Shown: piece by piece, positions 29,246-39,948 of the stretch
Position numbering within the stretch: position 1 is the stretch's first letter
How the letters are laid out: each line of letters opens with the position of its first letter
DNA from: Tubiluchus corallicola
Lineage: Eukaryota > Priapulida > Priapulimorpha > Priapulimorphida > Tubiluchidae
Length of the DNA: 40,000 nt
NCBI GenBank assembly: GCA_030141605.1
Contig: JAQGDQ010000166.1
Span: 322,158-362,157, forward strand
Reading direction: 5' to 3'
Notes under the pieces: model-generated
What the model was told of the DNA's origin: nothing
Databases searched by the model: none
What the model saw: the letters and a program-made list of their open reading frames with translations, nothing else
Position numbers and translations under genes: made by a program

Positions 29246-30122
29246 TGGACTCAGTTCACTAGCTCATCCGTGTAGATTGTAATCAGAATTAATGAAAAAA
29301 TCAGAAATTCCCAGCAGCCTTATCACATTCTGTTCTGCTTAATCCTAGTCACCATAATCATAATGCAAATTATGTTCTAAGCAAATTTAATAAGCCATAA
29401 ATATCAACAAAGTTTAAATGTGCTAAAAACGACACCGAGCGTCATAATTTCTCATTATGCCTGAGCTCTTATTACAATCAGCAATTACAGCAAATTAAAA
29501 TGACATTAGTAGCAGTGCATGCAAGTTACACAATACGTAAATTGTTGTTGTAAATACGATATTTTCTTGAACATTGTATAAACCAAAGTGATTGACGGGC
29601 GAAGACGATGTGAAATCATTAAATTTGCTCTCTAAAATCAATAAAAAATATAGTTTGTGTGACGAGGTATAAAACACGTGGTCTAGAAAATATTTAAAAT
29701 ACTCGTATTTTCTTTCCACTTACACACACTTTAAAGTTTCCCTTTAAAGGAAAACTGGACGATTGATTAGTCTCAATCTCATTTTAATTTACTGTAGAAA
29801 TATACATTTTCTTGTCTATAAAAGTTAACAATTGTTTCTAATATTTCAATAATAATAATAATAATATTACTATTATGAAATATTATTATTAATAATTAGC
29901 TTGGGAAGTTAATTAACGGCCACCGAATACAGCTATCACTTACATCACAAACTAACCACAGTTTGTGCAATGGTAGGCATCTTCCCTGCGCGTCAACCAT
30001 GTTTTTGTAAGCGAAGATTGGTTTAAGACGCTGATGTGATGTCACGAAAACGAGCTCTACGCACACTGACGTCACAGACGAACACTGCAGTTTGCTATCA
30101 TGCTTATGTATGTATGTTATAA
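29246..30122. other. Repeat-poor stretch, no gene recognised
   Basis: Contains ATGCAAATTATG (29362, POU/homeodomain-like) and many ATTA cores near 29280-29500. An (AAT)n tract with partial inverted symmetry lies at 29848-29900. No exon found. Confidence 0.35.
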
Positions 30123-30335
30123 ATGTATTTACAAAAGTCAAATAGGTAATGATTAAGCAGACCTGAAGAAAAGAAATTGATACAATAACTTATGCACTAA
30201 TTATGTATTTACAAAAGTCAAATTAGGTAATGATTAAGCAGACCTGAAGAAATTGATACAGTAACTTATGCACTAACTATCTATTTACAAAAGTCAAATA
30301 GGTAATGATTAAGCAGACCTGAAGAAATCCTTCAC
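30123..30335. repeat. 76-80-bp tandem repeat, inverted relative to R6
   Basis: (A/T)TTTACAAAAGTCAAAT starts units near 30123, 30203 and 30279. The unit is the reverse complement of the tandem unit at 36372-36525. It therefore forms an inverted junction (about 30330-30340) with the R6 element that follows. Confidence 0.82.
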
Positions 30336-30545
30336 CTTTCATTACTGGTCGGCTTATTCGCTACGTATTTGGCTTCTGTTAACTACTTAGTGCATAATAG
30401 GTTCTGCCTATATAAACTGGTTGTATGTTTTTAAGCACCAAATCAACCTCTGATGATGACAGCAGTAGCTCTGTCGAAACGTTTCGCATGATTTTAGCTT
30501 TTTAATGAGGACGTTTTAATAAAGTTGAGTTGTTTTTAACTATTA
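30336..30545 (+). mobile_element. R6: Penelope-like terminal repeat, copy 2
   Basis: Contains TGGCTTCTGTTAACTACTTA, GCCTATATAAACTGG, the hammerhead-like core and TTTTAATAAAGTTGAGTTG. Shares these with 4436-4813 and 36515-36918. Family call is inference. Confidence 0.45.
30450..30516 (+). ncRNA. Hammerhead-ribozyme-like motif, copy 2
   Basis: CTGATGA (30450-30456), stem II GACAG/CTGTC (5 bp, the best of the three), GAAA (30476-30479), stem III AAACGT/ACGTTT (right strand 30511-30516). Extra U before stem II. Upstream TCAAC can pair with GTTGA downstream as a partial stem I. Confidence 0.45.
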
Positions 30546-30748
30546 TTGTTCTACTTACAGAAAGTCTAATTTTGTTTTACATCATTAGAAGATCAAAGAA
30601 CAGACTACAATAGCTAAACAATTAGCGTAATGTTAGTAGTTCGTAATTACTCTCTTTTAGATTGCCATCCTAAGTTTCTTTGAACTATTATACTAAGTAT
30701 CGTCTATGCAAAACGGTTTAACACTTGAGCATTTTCTTGATCTTTATA

Positions 30749-31075
30749 ATAAGCCTTTTCACAGTTACAGCGATTGATGATGATCGTGAAAAGGCCAAAG
30801 GTCAAGTGTACCAGACAACGCATTTGTGCACACTTGAAAACACTAGTAGCCCATGCTGTTGTAATAGTAACAGTTTTAGCAGCTAGCTAGAACATTACCT
30901 ATTTCATTTTTACTTCTTTCCATGCAAGATCCTACTAGTAAATTACTCTACGCTCAGACTAATGCATAATTAAGTAAAGTCCACGTAAAACAACTGAAGT
31001 TACTAAACAGATGCTTCACGGCTTTGCTTTACCCAAATGTCACGTGGCGGTTGTAGTTAAGACGCGTTGCCGTGG
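30749..31075 (+). mobile_element. R1 MITE, copy 3 (right end lost)
   Basis: Follows R1 up to GACGCGTTGCCGTGG and then diverges, so the terminal GGTACACTTAACC is missing. Confidence 0.75.
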
Positions 31076-31415
31076 AAACTGCGAAGAGGCTTATTACAGA
31101 CAAATAATTACACTATAATAATAACTAGACTATTTGCAGGTAATCGATGCGCTGTAAGGTCAGTAACGTTGAACACAGGCCTACGTAAACCTAAGATTAT
31201 ACTGATAACACATAAATTTATAAAAGACGCGAAACGTTTATCGAAATACATTTTTTTATCTTTCAGTTTTGTAGCCGCAAATTTCTGGATTATAGATATT
31301 ATTAGAAGCTTGAGAAAAAGATCACAGGGAGTTACATTATTTCGTATCCATTATTGGTAAGTACTTTATACCCATATGGATTTAGGGCTACCAAGTGCGC
31401 ATGCGTGACACTCCT
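31076..31415. other. No gene seen
   Basis: A 97-codon plus-strand frame (31067-31360) begins inside R1 and resembles nothing known. No other signal. Confidence 0.4.
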
Positions 31416-31575
31416 TTATATAATATAATATAATATAATATAATATAATATAATATAATATAATATAATATAATATAATATAATATAATATAATATAATA
31501 TAATATAATATAATATAATATAATATAATATAATATAATATAATATAATATAATATAATATAATATATTATAATA
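31416..31575. repeat. (TATAA)n microsatellite
   Basis: About 30 near-perfect pentanucleotide units. Confidence 0.97.
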
Positions 31576-31768
31576 AATTACTCGTTTTTTTACTCTTCAG
31601 TTTATTCACTGTGTCTGAAGCTTTTGATAAAGAACTAGTAATTAATGATATTTCTTATTAAACACCACAGACTGGTTGCACATATCTGTTATAGGGTCAT
31701 TGATTTTCCCTACAATTTTTGTATATCTCAGTTTTATGCTTTTTCCTACAATCGTGTATGTATCTATT

Positions 31769-31806
31769 GTATCGTATCGTATCGTATCGTATCGTATCGT
31801 ATCGTA
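31769..31806. repeat. (ATCGT)n microsatellite
   Basis: Seven ATCGT units directly before the next minisatellite. Confidence 0.95.
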
Positions 31807-31810
31807 GTTA

Positions 31811-32085
31811 GTGCCACTAAACCATTTTGTTAAGTTCACTCATCATCTGTCGTAACATTTGGTGCCACTACGCCATTTTGTTAAGTTCACTCATCATCTG
31901 TAGTAACATTTGGTGCCACTACGCCATTTTGTTAACTTCATTCATCATCTGTCGCAACATTTGGTACCACTACACCATTTTGCTGACTTCAATCATTGTC
32001 TGTAGTAACATTTGGTGCTACTAAACCATTTTGTTGACTTCACTCATCATTTGTCGTAACATTTGGTGCCACTACACCACGATCA
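31811..32085. repeat. 51-bp minisatellite, about 5.4 copies
   Basis: Units start GTGCCACTA at 31811, 31862, 31913, 31964, 32015 and 32066, an exact 51-bp period. Being a multiple of 3, it opens a 17-residue periodic frame, not considered coding. Confidence 0.95.
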
Positions 32086-32919
32086 CGAACACACGACAAG
32101 GACCACAATAACCTATCTTATAAACGTCAAGTCCCTTGGGGAAAAATCCTAGTCTTTATTAATATTCTTGTAGCTGCAGTAATAATGTCACTCAGCGCTG
32201 TGTACTCACTCAAGATTAACCAATACTGTGTATAATATGGCCATTATAGCCTTGTGCTTTTATAAACTACTGCATATGTTTGATCCATCTATAGTCTATG
32301 ATATTGAAACGCCTCGGGTATCATTGGGAATTGGACACGACCAGCCAACGTTTTTCATTGGTGTCTTAGAGACAGTGGCTTCGTAAAGCTAAAAGCTGTT
32401 TTGTACGAGGTTTCAGACGTAGATTTTCCTTTTGATCTCGCGTTGTACACAGAAGTTAAGAAACCGAGGATGATTTTGCTATAAATGCTTTCAAGGAGTG
32501 ATAAAACAGAGAACAGTCATTTGGGAGTTGAACAAACAGTTTTAAGACGAGGTAACTTTCATAGCTGAAAATTGAAGCTTGCCTTTAAAAGACGAGATTG
32601 TTTATGTACTGTATAATTTCATTCTGCTATGCGTGCTGTAGAAAATAGTAAAGGAACAATACTTCTCCACACGGTTACATGCTTCAAATCTACAGAATTT
32701 CAAACAAATATGGGCTAATTTTATAGAGAACTTTGCTGTCACTTGTAGTTCAATGAAATCTAGAAAAATTTTTATTCGTACGTTTGATGAAACTACATCT
32801 ATGACCTATGCTCACATAAGAATATAACTATATGTTTCAGTTTAATGAGTTCCTGTTTCATCGGTGTCCCTTTCAAACTTTATTTCTCCACGACCATTTT
32901 AGTCAGTTAAATTGTGATT
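32086..32919. other. Mostly unassigned; holds a 50-bp shared piece
   Basis: GTCAAGTCCCTTGGGG to CTTGTAGC (about 32126-32178) recurs at 38940-38990 as an insertion inside R1 copy 5. The later part may be the decayed upstream region of the LINE at 32920, but no motif could be read. Confidence 0.4.
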
Positions 32920-33930
32920 TGGTTTTAGAAAGTCTGCTAAGTTTCTGATGGTCTACTTGTCTCCCCAAATTGTAGTTGCGGTGAATATTTTGAAAACGTT
33001 TTTTCCTAGAATGCCTTCATTATAATCAAGCCAGAGATGCTATGTTCAGTCAATTAATTAACATACTATTGCCTTTAAATATCAATATTTTATAATATAG
33101 TAATAGTAAACAGTTGTCATTGTATCTTTGTGGAAGTGATGATTTTAATATTGCTGTTAACAGTAAAATTTTTGATTGCGTCCAAAATTACATTAGGAGA
33201 ACTAAACGTTTTAACCCTTTCATTCCCGTTGTATCCCGTGGGATACGAGAATATTTTCTGCCTTTAAAATTAACAAAATTTTAAACGGATAGTTATTTGA
33301 TCTGTTAATAGTTATTTTGATTTAAGCCAATAACAATAGACTAAAAATGGTGATAAAATGGCAAACAAGAAAATCTACATAACATAAAAAACTGCGCAAG
33401 GTACAGTACTTTAGAGGTGACTTTGTACAGATCAGCATAGCATGCATACTAAATGTCTTAAATACTTTAAAACATTATCAGCAGTTGCAAAATGAAGCAC
33501 ATTTTATGCTTCCATTGAATCCCATTGAAAAAAATTATTATTATATGTAAACAAGATGGACATACTGAACAAAAGTACCAAGCCGAAAAATATTATTTTC
33601 TTATTAAAAAATAATTTGGGACTGAAAGGGTTAATGTGAACAGACCTTAGGCGCCCTTTTATGTATTTTTGGTAAATTTTAAGACAGTTATTGCGTTTAT
33701 TTAAATTTTATATTATTCATTGTGTTACTAACTTTATACCTATATGTCTTTGTTTATAAATATTTGTATGTGTCTATATCTATTTGAGTTTATTTGTATT
33801 AATATTACTTTAATTCTCTCTGCACGTCTGCTTGTACACATTATTGAATGTATAGTGATAGTGACGATTCATGTATCAGCTTTAAAAACTGTCTAATCTG
33901 AAACAAATAAACTATATCTAAACTAAATAT
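32920..33930 (+). mobile_element. LINE C-terminus and 3' tail, split by a MITE
   Basis: Reads SPNCSCGEYFENVF and, after a frameshift, FLECLHYNQARDAMFSQLIN, later FNIAVNSKIFDCVQNYIRR and TKRF-stop. It aligns with the protein at 21862-22257 (SPNCQCG, CPLYHQARHDLF, NSVNTQIFVLVQSF). A piggyBac-like MITE (33211-33634) interrupts it; the 3' UTR resumes at 33635 and ends near AAACAAATAAAC (33901). Confidence 0.7.
33211..33634 (+). mobile_element. piggyBac-like MITE with TTAA ends
   Basis: Begins TTAACCCTTTCATTCCC and ends GGGACTGAAAGGGTTAA: perfect TTAA duplications and about 13-bp inverted repeats starting CCCTTTCA. Length 424 bp including both TTAA. No coding capacity. Inserted into the LINE stop codon (TTT TAA). 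Confidence 0.85.
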
Positions 33931-34435
33931 TAACGAAAAATAAAATAGATTGCTTTAAAATAACCACAATGCGATACATTGTTTCGCAAATGTTGTTCAG
34001 TTGATAAAAATCCTATTTTAGATTTTTTTATAAAACCAAATAAACTACGTTTAAACTAACCAACTGAGTTTATTTCACCGAAGCCACTGAGAATGAAACG
34101 ACAACACCAAACTCTCCTGGGCTTATTTTTAATCTGCAAAATGTCATTTTAATAAATTTATGTGTGCAGAACGAGTTTATACACACACGCAGCTCGCAGG
34201 AGATAAAACATGGCATTAAAACAAGGGCTGGGCGTTTGAAAAAGATTAGTCTCTGGGCAGCAATATTGCTATCAGCAGAGAGAGTTTAACAGATTTATTA
34301 GACGAAAAAGGATTATTTGGCAGTTTAGAGAAACGTGTTTTACGTTCAAACGTTCTAATTTAATCATAGGAAAGTTGAATTCTTTACGGTTTGACGTAGT
34401 TCAACGTTCGAGAACATTGCATACAGCTAGCTGAT
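33931..34435. other. No gene seen
   Basis: Unassigned AT-rich sequence without exon or repeat signal. Confidence 0.45.
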
Positions 34436-34935
34436 TCCTGTTAAAGGGAAAAAAACTGAATTTTAATGCACGCCCCAAAGCAATTTCTTACCAAAATATG
34501 TTAGCATTACGCTTGCTTAATTGAAAGATTTATGTAACTAGAAAAAAGTCTTTAATAAAATGTAAGCACCAACTGGTAAAACGTATCTGTTTCACCATCC
34601 CAGTGTGCACAAAAAACGTCACTGGTTCACCAAAAAGCACGCATTATTCTTTTTGACAAGTAATTCATACTTCTGCTTAGCTAGCGAAGAATGTGCTACG
34701 AATGCTGTAATTGTTTTTAAAAGTTCACATACTGTTATCTAAACTTGCTTCAAACTAGTTGCTATTAAAATAGCTGCGCCTAATGGTGGGAGTTTAAATT
34801 TGCAAGTGCTACACAGCGTTACTGCTAATATGAGCTCTGTGTGCAATAAGACATCACGTAAGTGATGCAAATTTTCAAGACGAATTTTTTCAGCTTCATT
34901 CGTGAAGAGTGTTTACTTGTCCTTTAATCATCAAG
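34436..34935 (+). mobile_element. R2 MITE, copy D (decayed)
   Basis: Matches R2 through AGCATTACGCTTGC, GCTACGAATGCTGTAAT and a degenerate CTGCGCCTAATGGT, ending ACTTGTCCTTTAA. More diverged than copies A and B; the left end is poorly kept. Confidence 0.6.
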
Positions 34936-35640
34936 GATAGTTCCCTAAAATGAATCACCATCCCAAAATGCCGAGACACCCCCGCTCCCCGCTCAATGAA
35001 AACATATTGGAGTGACATTGGAGACGTTTAAAAAATCAGAAATGAAAGTGTAGAGTGGCTTTTGATACACCCTGTATTTCAAATTCACTTTTAAAACTAT
35101 GCGTTACTTAGCAACGAATGAATAATATGAACTTGCAAAAACTTACTAGGGAATTAATTATTCATTAAAGACGCTTTATATTCATCATCCTGACGAGGCA
35201 AACGATACCCACTTACACTTAAATGTGTCATTAGATCTTGGTGAAATGATTTGAGATGATTCCTTCCGATTTGCAGCTGTTTTTCAATTAGAAACAGAGT
35301 CATTCAACTAACACAATATCATGTTTTCCTGAAAAGCATGGCACCATTAATGAGTGCTGCATTGCACAGGTATTTAGTAACGGTGCCTAATTGTATACTC
35401 ATGTTGCCTAGGCACAAATTAATAGGGCGTAATTGTAGATTAATGGTCGATGAAAAGAATTCACATTAATAATAATGGTAATAATAATGTGTTGCTCGCT
35501 GGGATGGGAAAACAGTGTGGTAGAAGACAGAGAATCGAATTAAATTCGTTTTTTTACTAGATTATAAAATCAGTGCAAGTCACGGCCAGTTCTTTGATAA
35601 AATTGCTTCATTTTTAAATAAATAATTTGATTCAATATGT
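34936..35640. other. Repeat-poor stretch, no gene recognised
   Basis: Non-repetitive sequence with several ATTAAT/TTAATG motifs (35345-35480). No splice-flanked coding segment. Possible regulatory DNA by inference. Confidence 0.35.
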
Positions 35641-35945
35641 ATAAGCCTGTTCACAGTTCCAGCGACTGATGATGATGATCGTGAAAAGGTCAGAGGTTAA
35701 GTGTACCAGGCAACGCATTTGTGTACACTTGACAACGCCTCGCAGCCCATGCTATTGTAATAGTAACAGTTTTAGCAGCTAGCTAGAACCTTACCTAGTT
35801 TATTTTTTCTTTTTCTAAGCAAGATCCGGCTAATAAATCACTCAACGCTCAGACTAATGTATAATTAAGTAAAGTTCACGCAGAACAACTGAAGTTACTG
35901 AACTGATGCGACAGACGGATTTGCTTTACACACATGCAGTTAAGA
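35641..35945 (+). mobile_element. R1 MITE, copy 4 (right end replaced)
   Basis: Follows R1 from ATAAGCCTGTTCACAG to GCTTTACACACATG and then runs straight into TTAGGG-like sequence, losing its right terminus. Confidence 0.75.
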
Positions 35946-36060
35946 CCCTAACTTTAACCCCAACCCTAACCTTAACCAAACCTAGCCTTAACCCTAACCC
36001 TAATCCTAACCTTAACTCTACTCTGCTTCGCGAACTAATTTCTTGTGTGTGGGGAATTGT
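35946..36060 (-). repeat. Inverted TTAGGG-like unit
   Basis: CCCTAA-type repeats, then CTTCGCGAACTAATTTCTTG and GGGGAATTGTAAAC. It is the reverse orientation of the unit at 17749-17890 (CAAGAAATTAGTTCGTGAAG). Confidence 0.75.
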
Positions 36061-36089
36061 AAACCCTAGCCTAATAAATAAATAAGAAT

Positions 36090-36180
36090 GTGTGCAATTG
36101 AAGTACTGAATTATTCAAATCTACAATTTCAAATTCGAACGTTCTAGTACTACTACTACTTTTATGTAGACGTGCACCCC
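36090..36180 (+). mobile_element. R5 right-end fragment
   Basis: GAAGTACTGAATTATTCAAA and AATTCGAACGTTC, then TAGACGTGCACCCCT, resemble the R5 right end. Confidence 0.4.
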
Positions 36181-36371
36181 TTTAAAAGCCCCCTTTTGAA
36201 TAAACAAAGAACAAAGAGAAACTATGATGCACAATTTAATTTGTTTTTTTCCTAATTGTCACGGTGTATTGCACTCTAATTGTAACGAAGATCGAGTAGT
36301 TTTTGATTTCTAGGTAAAAGCCAAAACTTGAATAACTAATCATCAAACTCAGCAACATCATAATAATTACT

Positions 36372-36525
36372 CAATTGGCTTTTGTAAATACATAATTGTG
36401 CTTAAGTTACTATATGAATTTCTTTACTGGTCTGTTTCATCATTACCTATTTGCTTTTGTAAATACATAATTAGTGTTTAAGTTACTGTATTAATTTCTT
36501 TACTGGTCTGCTTATTCATTACCTG
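36372..36525. repeat. 75-77-bp tandem repeat leading into R6 copy 3
   Basis: GCTTTTGTAAATACATAATT begins units at 36378 and 36453; the third unit (GCTTCTGTTAACTAC, 36530) is the start of R6 itself. Hence the tandem unit derives from the element's 5' part. Confidence 0.8.
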
Positions 36526-36918
36526 TTTAGCTTCTGTTAACTACTTAATTAGTGCATAATAGGCTCTGCCTATATAAACTGGTTGTATGTTTGTAAATTT
36601 GGCACTGATGATGACAACAATGGTCTGTCGAAACTTTTGGCATTATTTTAACTTTTTAATGTAAAAGTTTTAATAAAGTTGAGTTGTTTTTAACTATAAA
36701 TGTTTTTGTTTAAAATGACAGCATTTCATCTTCAGTTGTCATTTCAAAACGTCTTCAGGCAAATTAGCATAATTTAATCTGAGCAAAATGCCATGATTTA
36801 TTGATAATTTAAACCAATAGTACAATTATTATAAATTCAAACTCCCCTTGTAACCGTTAGGGGCAGCCATCTGAACGTATGTCATCTGAAACAAGTTTAG
36901 ATTTTTGAAAAAAATCAA
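36515..36918 (+). mobile_element. R6: Penelope-like terminal repeat, copy 3
   Basis: Shares the full 375-400 bp with 4436-4813, including TATATAAACTGG, the hammerhead-like core, the hairpin AAATGACA/TGTCATTT and a final TCATCTGAAACAAGTTTAGA. No coding region. Confidence 0.5.
36605..36670 (+). ncRNA. Hammerhead-ribozyme-like motif, copy 3
   Basis: CTGATGA (36605-36611), stem II GACA/TGTC, GAAA (36630-36633), stem III AAACTTTT/AAAAGTTT (8 bp, right strand 36663-36670). Relative to copies 1 and 2, the third stem III pair changed from G-C to T-A on both strands at once, a compensatory change. Confidence 0.42.
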
Positions 36919-37440
36919 GCCATATAAAGTAAAAGTTGTGTTGTTTTTAACTATAGATACAATCCGTTTCATATATTATAGAAGTGTGTGGGCACAAGCT
37001 ATTAATTTTACTGAAAAATACAGACCCGTTATATGCAAACTACATTTATCGCGCGAGACTTAGGTTGCTACATTAATACAATTAGTAGCTAATAAGGCTC
37101 TTGTACACATGGCTGCCGTGCTTATGTTTGCTGAGTCTATATAAAGCTTATTAATGTAAAAATTCTCTCGGAGAATCTACAATTACAGTTCGGTGTGTTC
37201 ATTATTTACATGGGATTTTCGTCTATTTTCACTAAACGATAAGAAATGCAGGCGGCTGTTACTTCCTTTCTGGGGAAAATAATTGATTTGCTCACCGAGA
37301 GAAGAGCTGTCAAAGTGGGAGGTTTTCAAAAAGGCGCCAGCGAGACGGCAGGTACGTCTCGAGGAAAGCGAGAACTGTAGAGGATTGCTGAGACAGTTCA
37401 CTAACTGACAAGCTTCCATTGTAACGCGTGCTTTCCCAAC
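36919..37440. other. Unexplained; possible minus-strand exon
   Basis: A 78-codon minus-strand frame (37419-37183) lies in locally GC-richer sequence with CTCTCG|GTGAGC as a possible donor near 37295 and a hairpin (CGAGACG/CGTCTCG, 37341-37361). No protein family recognised; may be an untranslated exon or regulatory DNA. Confidence 0.25.
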
Positions 37441-38257
37441 AAGTTTTGTTTGTCAATCATCATTGCCGCCAAAACCTTCAATAACAGTACAGCATAGAAT
37501 TGCAATAAAAAATTAAAAAGAATGAGCAATTACATCATACAATGACAACCACTATTACACTGTTGCAAGATATATGAACCAAATAAATAAAAATTAAAAT
37601 GAGTCAACACTTAAGTTTGGAAATTAAATAAGCCATATGAGATAAAACTGTTCTTGAATCTCTCTGTTCTGAATCTAGGTAAGGGAGTATTTCAAATAGC
37701 GAGCACTATATCTATGGGTACGGCCATCTGGCAATAGAGTGTGGATTTTATTATTAGGATTTTGAATTGATGAGAACGACGTTTTTCATGAATTTTTGCG
37801 ACGGTTAAATAAAGGATGAAGATTAACCAAAATTGGGGCATTTGCAGAATTTTCATTTGGAAAATTTATTTTCAATGAGCGATTTTGAACTGTTTCTAAC
37901 AAATCAGAGAGATTTTGGGAGAGAGATGAGAGCCATACCAGACAAGCGTATTCAACAACTGGCCTAATCACGGTGCAGGACATTTTTATCATATAATTAG
38001 AAGATGACTCAACTCTAGACGCAAAAGATAAATTGTTCTACTCGCTTTAGTGTAAACTGAATGGAAAAGGATGTTCCACGCTAAATCCTTAGCTATTTGC
38101 ACGGCTAAAAGCTTAACCAAAACTCTTTTTATCTTCAAATTAGAGACAATATATTAAGAGGAACATGAGGAGGCTTAGCCATGAAAGTGGCAATCATTTC
38201 ACAGAATTTTAACGTATTGAAATTTAGGTTATTCGCGTTTGCCCATTGTTTTAGTGT
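37441..38257 (-). mobile_element. LINE (Jockey/CR1-like) RT C-terminus and 3' UTR
   Basis: Minus strand reads LKQWANANNLNFNTLKF, later CTVIRPVVEYACLVWLSSL, LSDLLETVQNRSLKI, and finally RFRTERFKNSFISYGLFNF before a stop at 37611. This is the thumb and C-terminal region of a LINE ORF2 (RPVLEYACPVW...LE.VQ.RALKII...RTERFKNSF). Several frameshifts. The upstream end meets MITE R2 copy E at 38258. Confidence 0.8.
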
Positions 38258-38575
38258 TTTAAAGCACAAGAAAACCCCTCACTTACATAAAGCTTAACAA
38301 ATTCGTCTTGAAATTTTATACCACTTACGTAATGCCTTTTCGCATGCGGGGCTTGTGTCTCCTTTTCGTCCCCTGATGTGCATTTGCGCAGGTGACGTCA
38401 TGTAATGGCGCCGTCGAAACAGTATTGCGGGAAATTTAAAATGAAAACAAACAAAAAATTCGTTCAACGCGAATACGATATACGCATGAAATTGCGGTAA
38501 AGTAATATAATTTTTTAAGGTGATTTTTCTGAAATCTACTTCAGGTGCCCCCTTTCTTGTCTTTTAACACTTAGA
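38258..38575 (-). mobile_element. R2 MITE, copy E (internally deleted)
   Basis: From AAAGCACAAGAAAACCCC to CTTTCTTGTCTTTTAAC; the middle half, including the CGCAGCCAT module, is missing. TGACGTCATGTAATGGCGCC is conserved with copy B. Confidence 0.75.
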
Positions 38576-38639
38576 TGTATTCTATTATATTTGTGTTATA
38601 GTTTGTATGGAAGGAAAGGGAATTTTAAAACAATAAAGC

Positions 38640-38795
38640 AACAAGTAAAACAATATGCATGATTTTTGCGAGACCTCTTTTTATTAGTGATTCGAAAATT
38701 TACTCGAAAATCTTTAAAACTGTATTCGAATTCGATTCGGAATTGAAAATGCTGAAATTCGGTTGTTTCGAAATCGCTTTCTGATAGAGAATGCT
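38640..38795 (-). mobile_element. R5 partial copy
   Basis: TTATTAGTGATTCGAAAATT, ATTCGAATTCGATTCGG and CTGATAGAGAATGCTCACTG match the left half of R5 in reverse orientation. Confidence 0.62.
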
Positions 38796-38844
38796 CACTG
38801 ACAAGCCTTATCCCCAGTTTCGTTGTACGCACGCACAATTACCA

Positions 38845-39221
38845 TAGGTCAAAGGTTGAGTGTACCACAGCAACGTGTCTTAACTAAAACCTTATGAATG
38901 TATGTAAAACAAACCCGTCTGCAGCATCAGTTCAGTAACGTCAAGTCCCTTGGGAAAAATCCTAGTCTTTATTAATATTCTTGTAGCCGCAGTTGTTAAC
39001 TTTACTTAATTATGCATTAGTTTGTGCGTAGAGTGATTTACTAGCAGGATCTTGCTTGGGAACAAGTAAAAATGAACTAGGTAAGGTTCTATCTAGCTGT
39101 TAAAACTGTTACTATTACAATAGCGAGGCGTTATCAAGTGTACACAAATGCGTTGTCTGGTACACTTAACCTTTGACCTTTTCACGATCATTATCAATCA
39201 GTGGAACTGTGAAAAGGCTTC
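38845..39221 (-). mobile_element. R1 MITE, copy 5 with a 50-bp insertion
   Basis: Both ends are present (GGTCAAAGGTTGAGTGTACC near 38846; CTTTTCACGATC..GTGAAAAGGCTT at the right). Compared with other copies, about 50 bp (38940-38990) is inserted between TAAC and CAGTTGTT; the inserted piece also exists at 32126-32178. Confidence 0.8.
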
Positions 39222-39660
39222 TTGTAAGCTGCAGTTACACGTGCAGGAAAAATACAGCTGATGCGTTCCGATTCGATTCGCAAAAGCTGTCATTAGACCA
39301 AATGAGCGTCCGCAATTGTGAAATATTAAACGCGGTGTTTCACAGAAAATGTTCAATTCTCTTACTCCTTGATAAGCGCACGCTTCGTTTTGTCCGCCTC
39401 GTTTCGAGTATTACAATTTCCGCGGTAATTTCTGCCGGTAAATGGCCAATTTATTATAAAGTGGTTTCGACTTCTCTGGCATTTGAAAGCTTTGATTTTC
39501 TCTCTCCCAGGCTTGTCTCTTGCACATGGCTAATGTAACCACTCAGACAGGTAAACCCTATTGATGTTTAGCTACTGTATTCATTAACAAAATTGAGCTG
39601 AAAAAAGCGTGGACGCCCATCTACGATTTAATAAGATACCCAAAGGCAGGGCTGAATTGT
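39222..39660. other. No gene identified
   Basis: A plus-strand frame begins inside R1 and continues to 39538, but its product resembles nothing known. Locally less AT-rich. Unassigned. Confidence 0.35.
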
Positions 39661-39664
39661 CCTA

Positions 39665-39860
<196 letters not shown>

Positions 39861-39889
39861 AGAGTGCACTAATACATACATGTATGATG

Positions 39890-39948
39890 ATGATGGTGAT
39901 GGTGATGGTGATGGTGATGGTGATGGTGATGGTGATGGTGATGGTGAT
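39890..39948. repeat. (GATGGT)n microsatellite
   Basis: About nine GATGGT units between two LINE-like tails. Confidence 0.95.

Noticed and set aside
39173-39538. 121-codon plus-strand frame
   Set aside because: The first part is the R1 MITE terminus, and the remainder shows no family resemblance or splice support.
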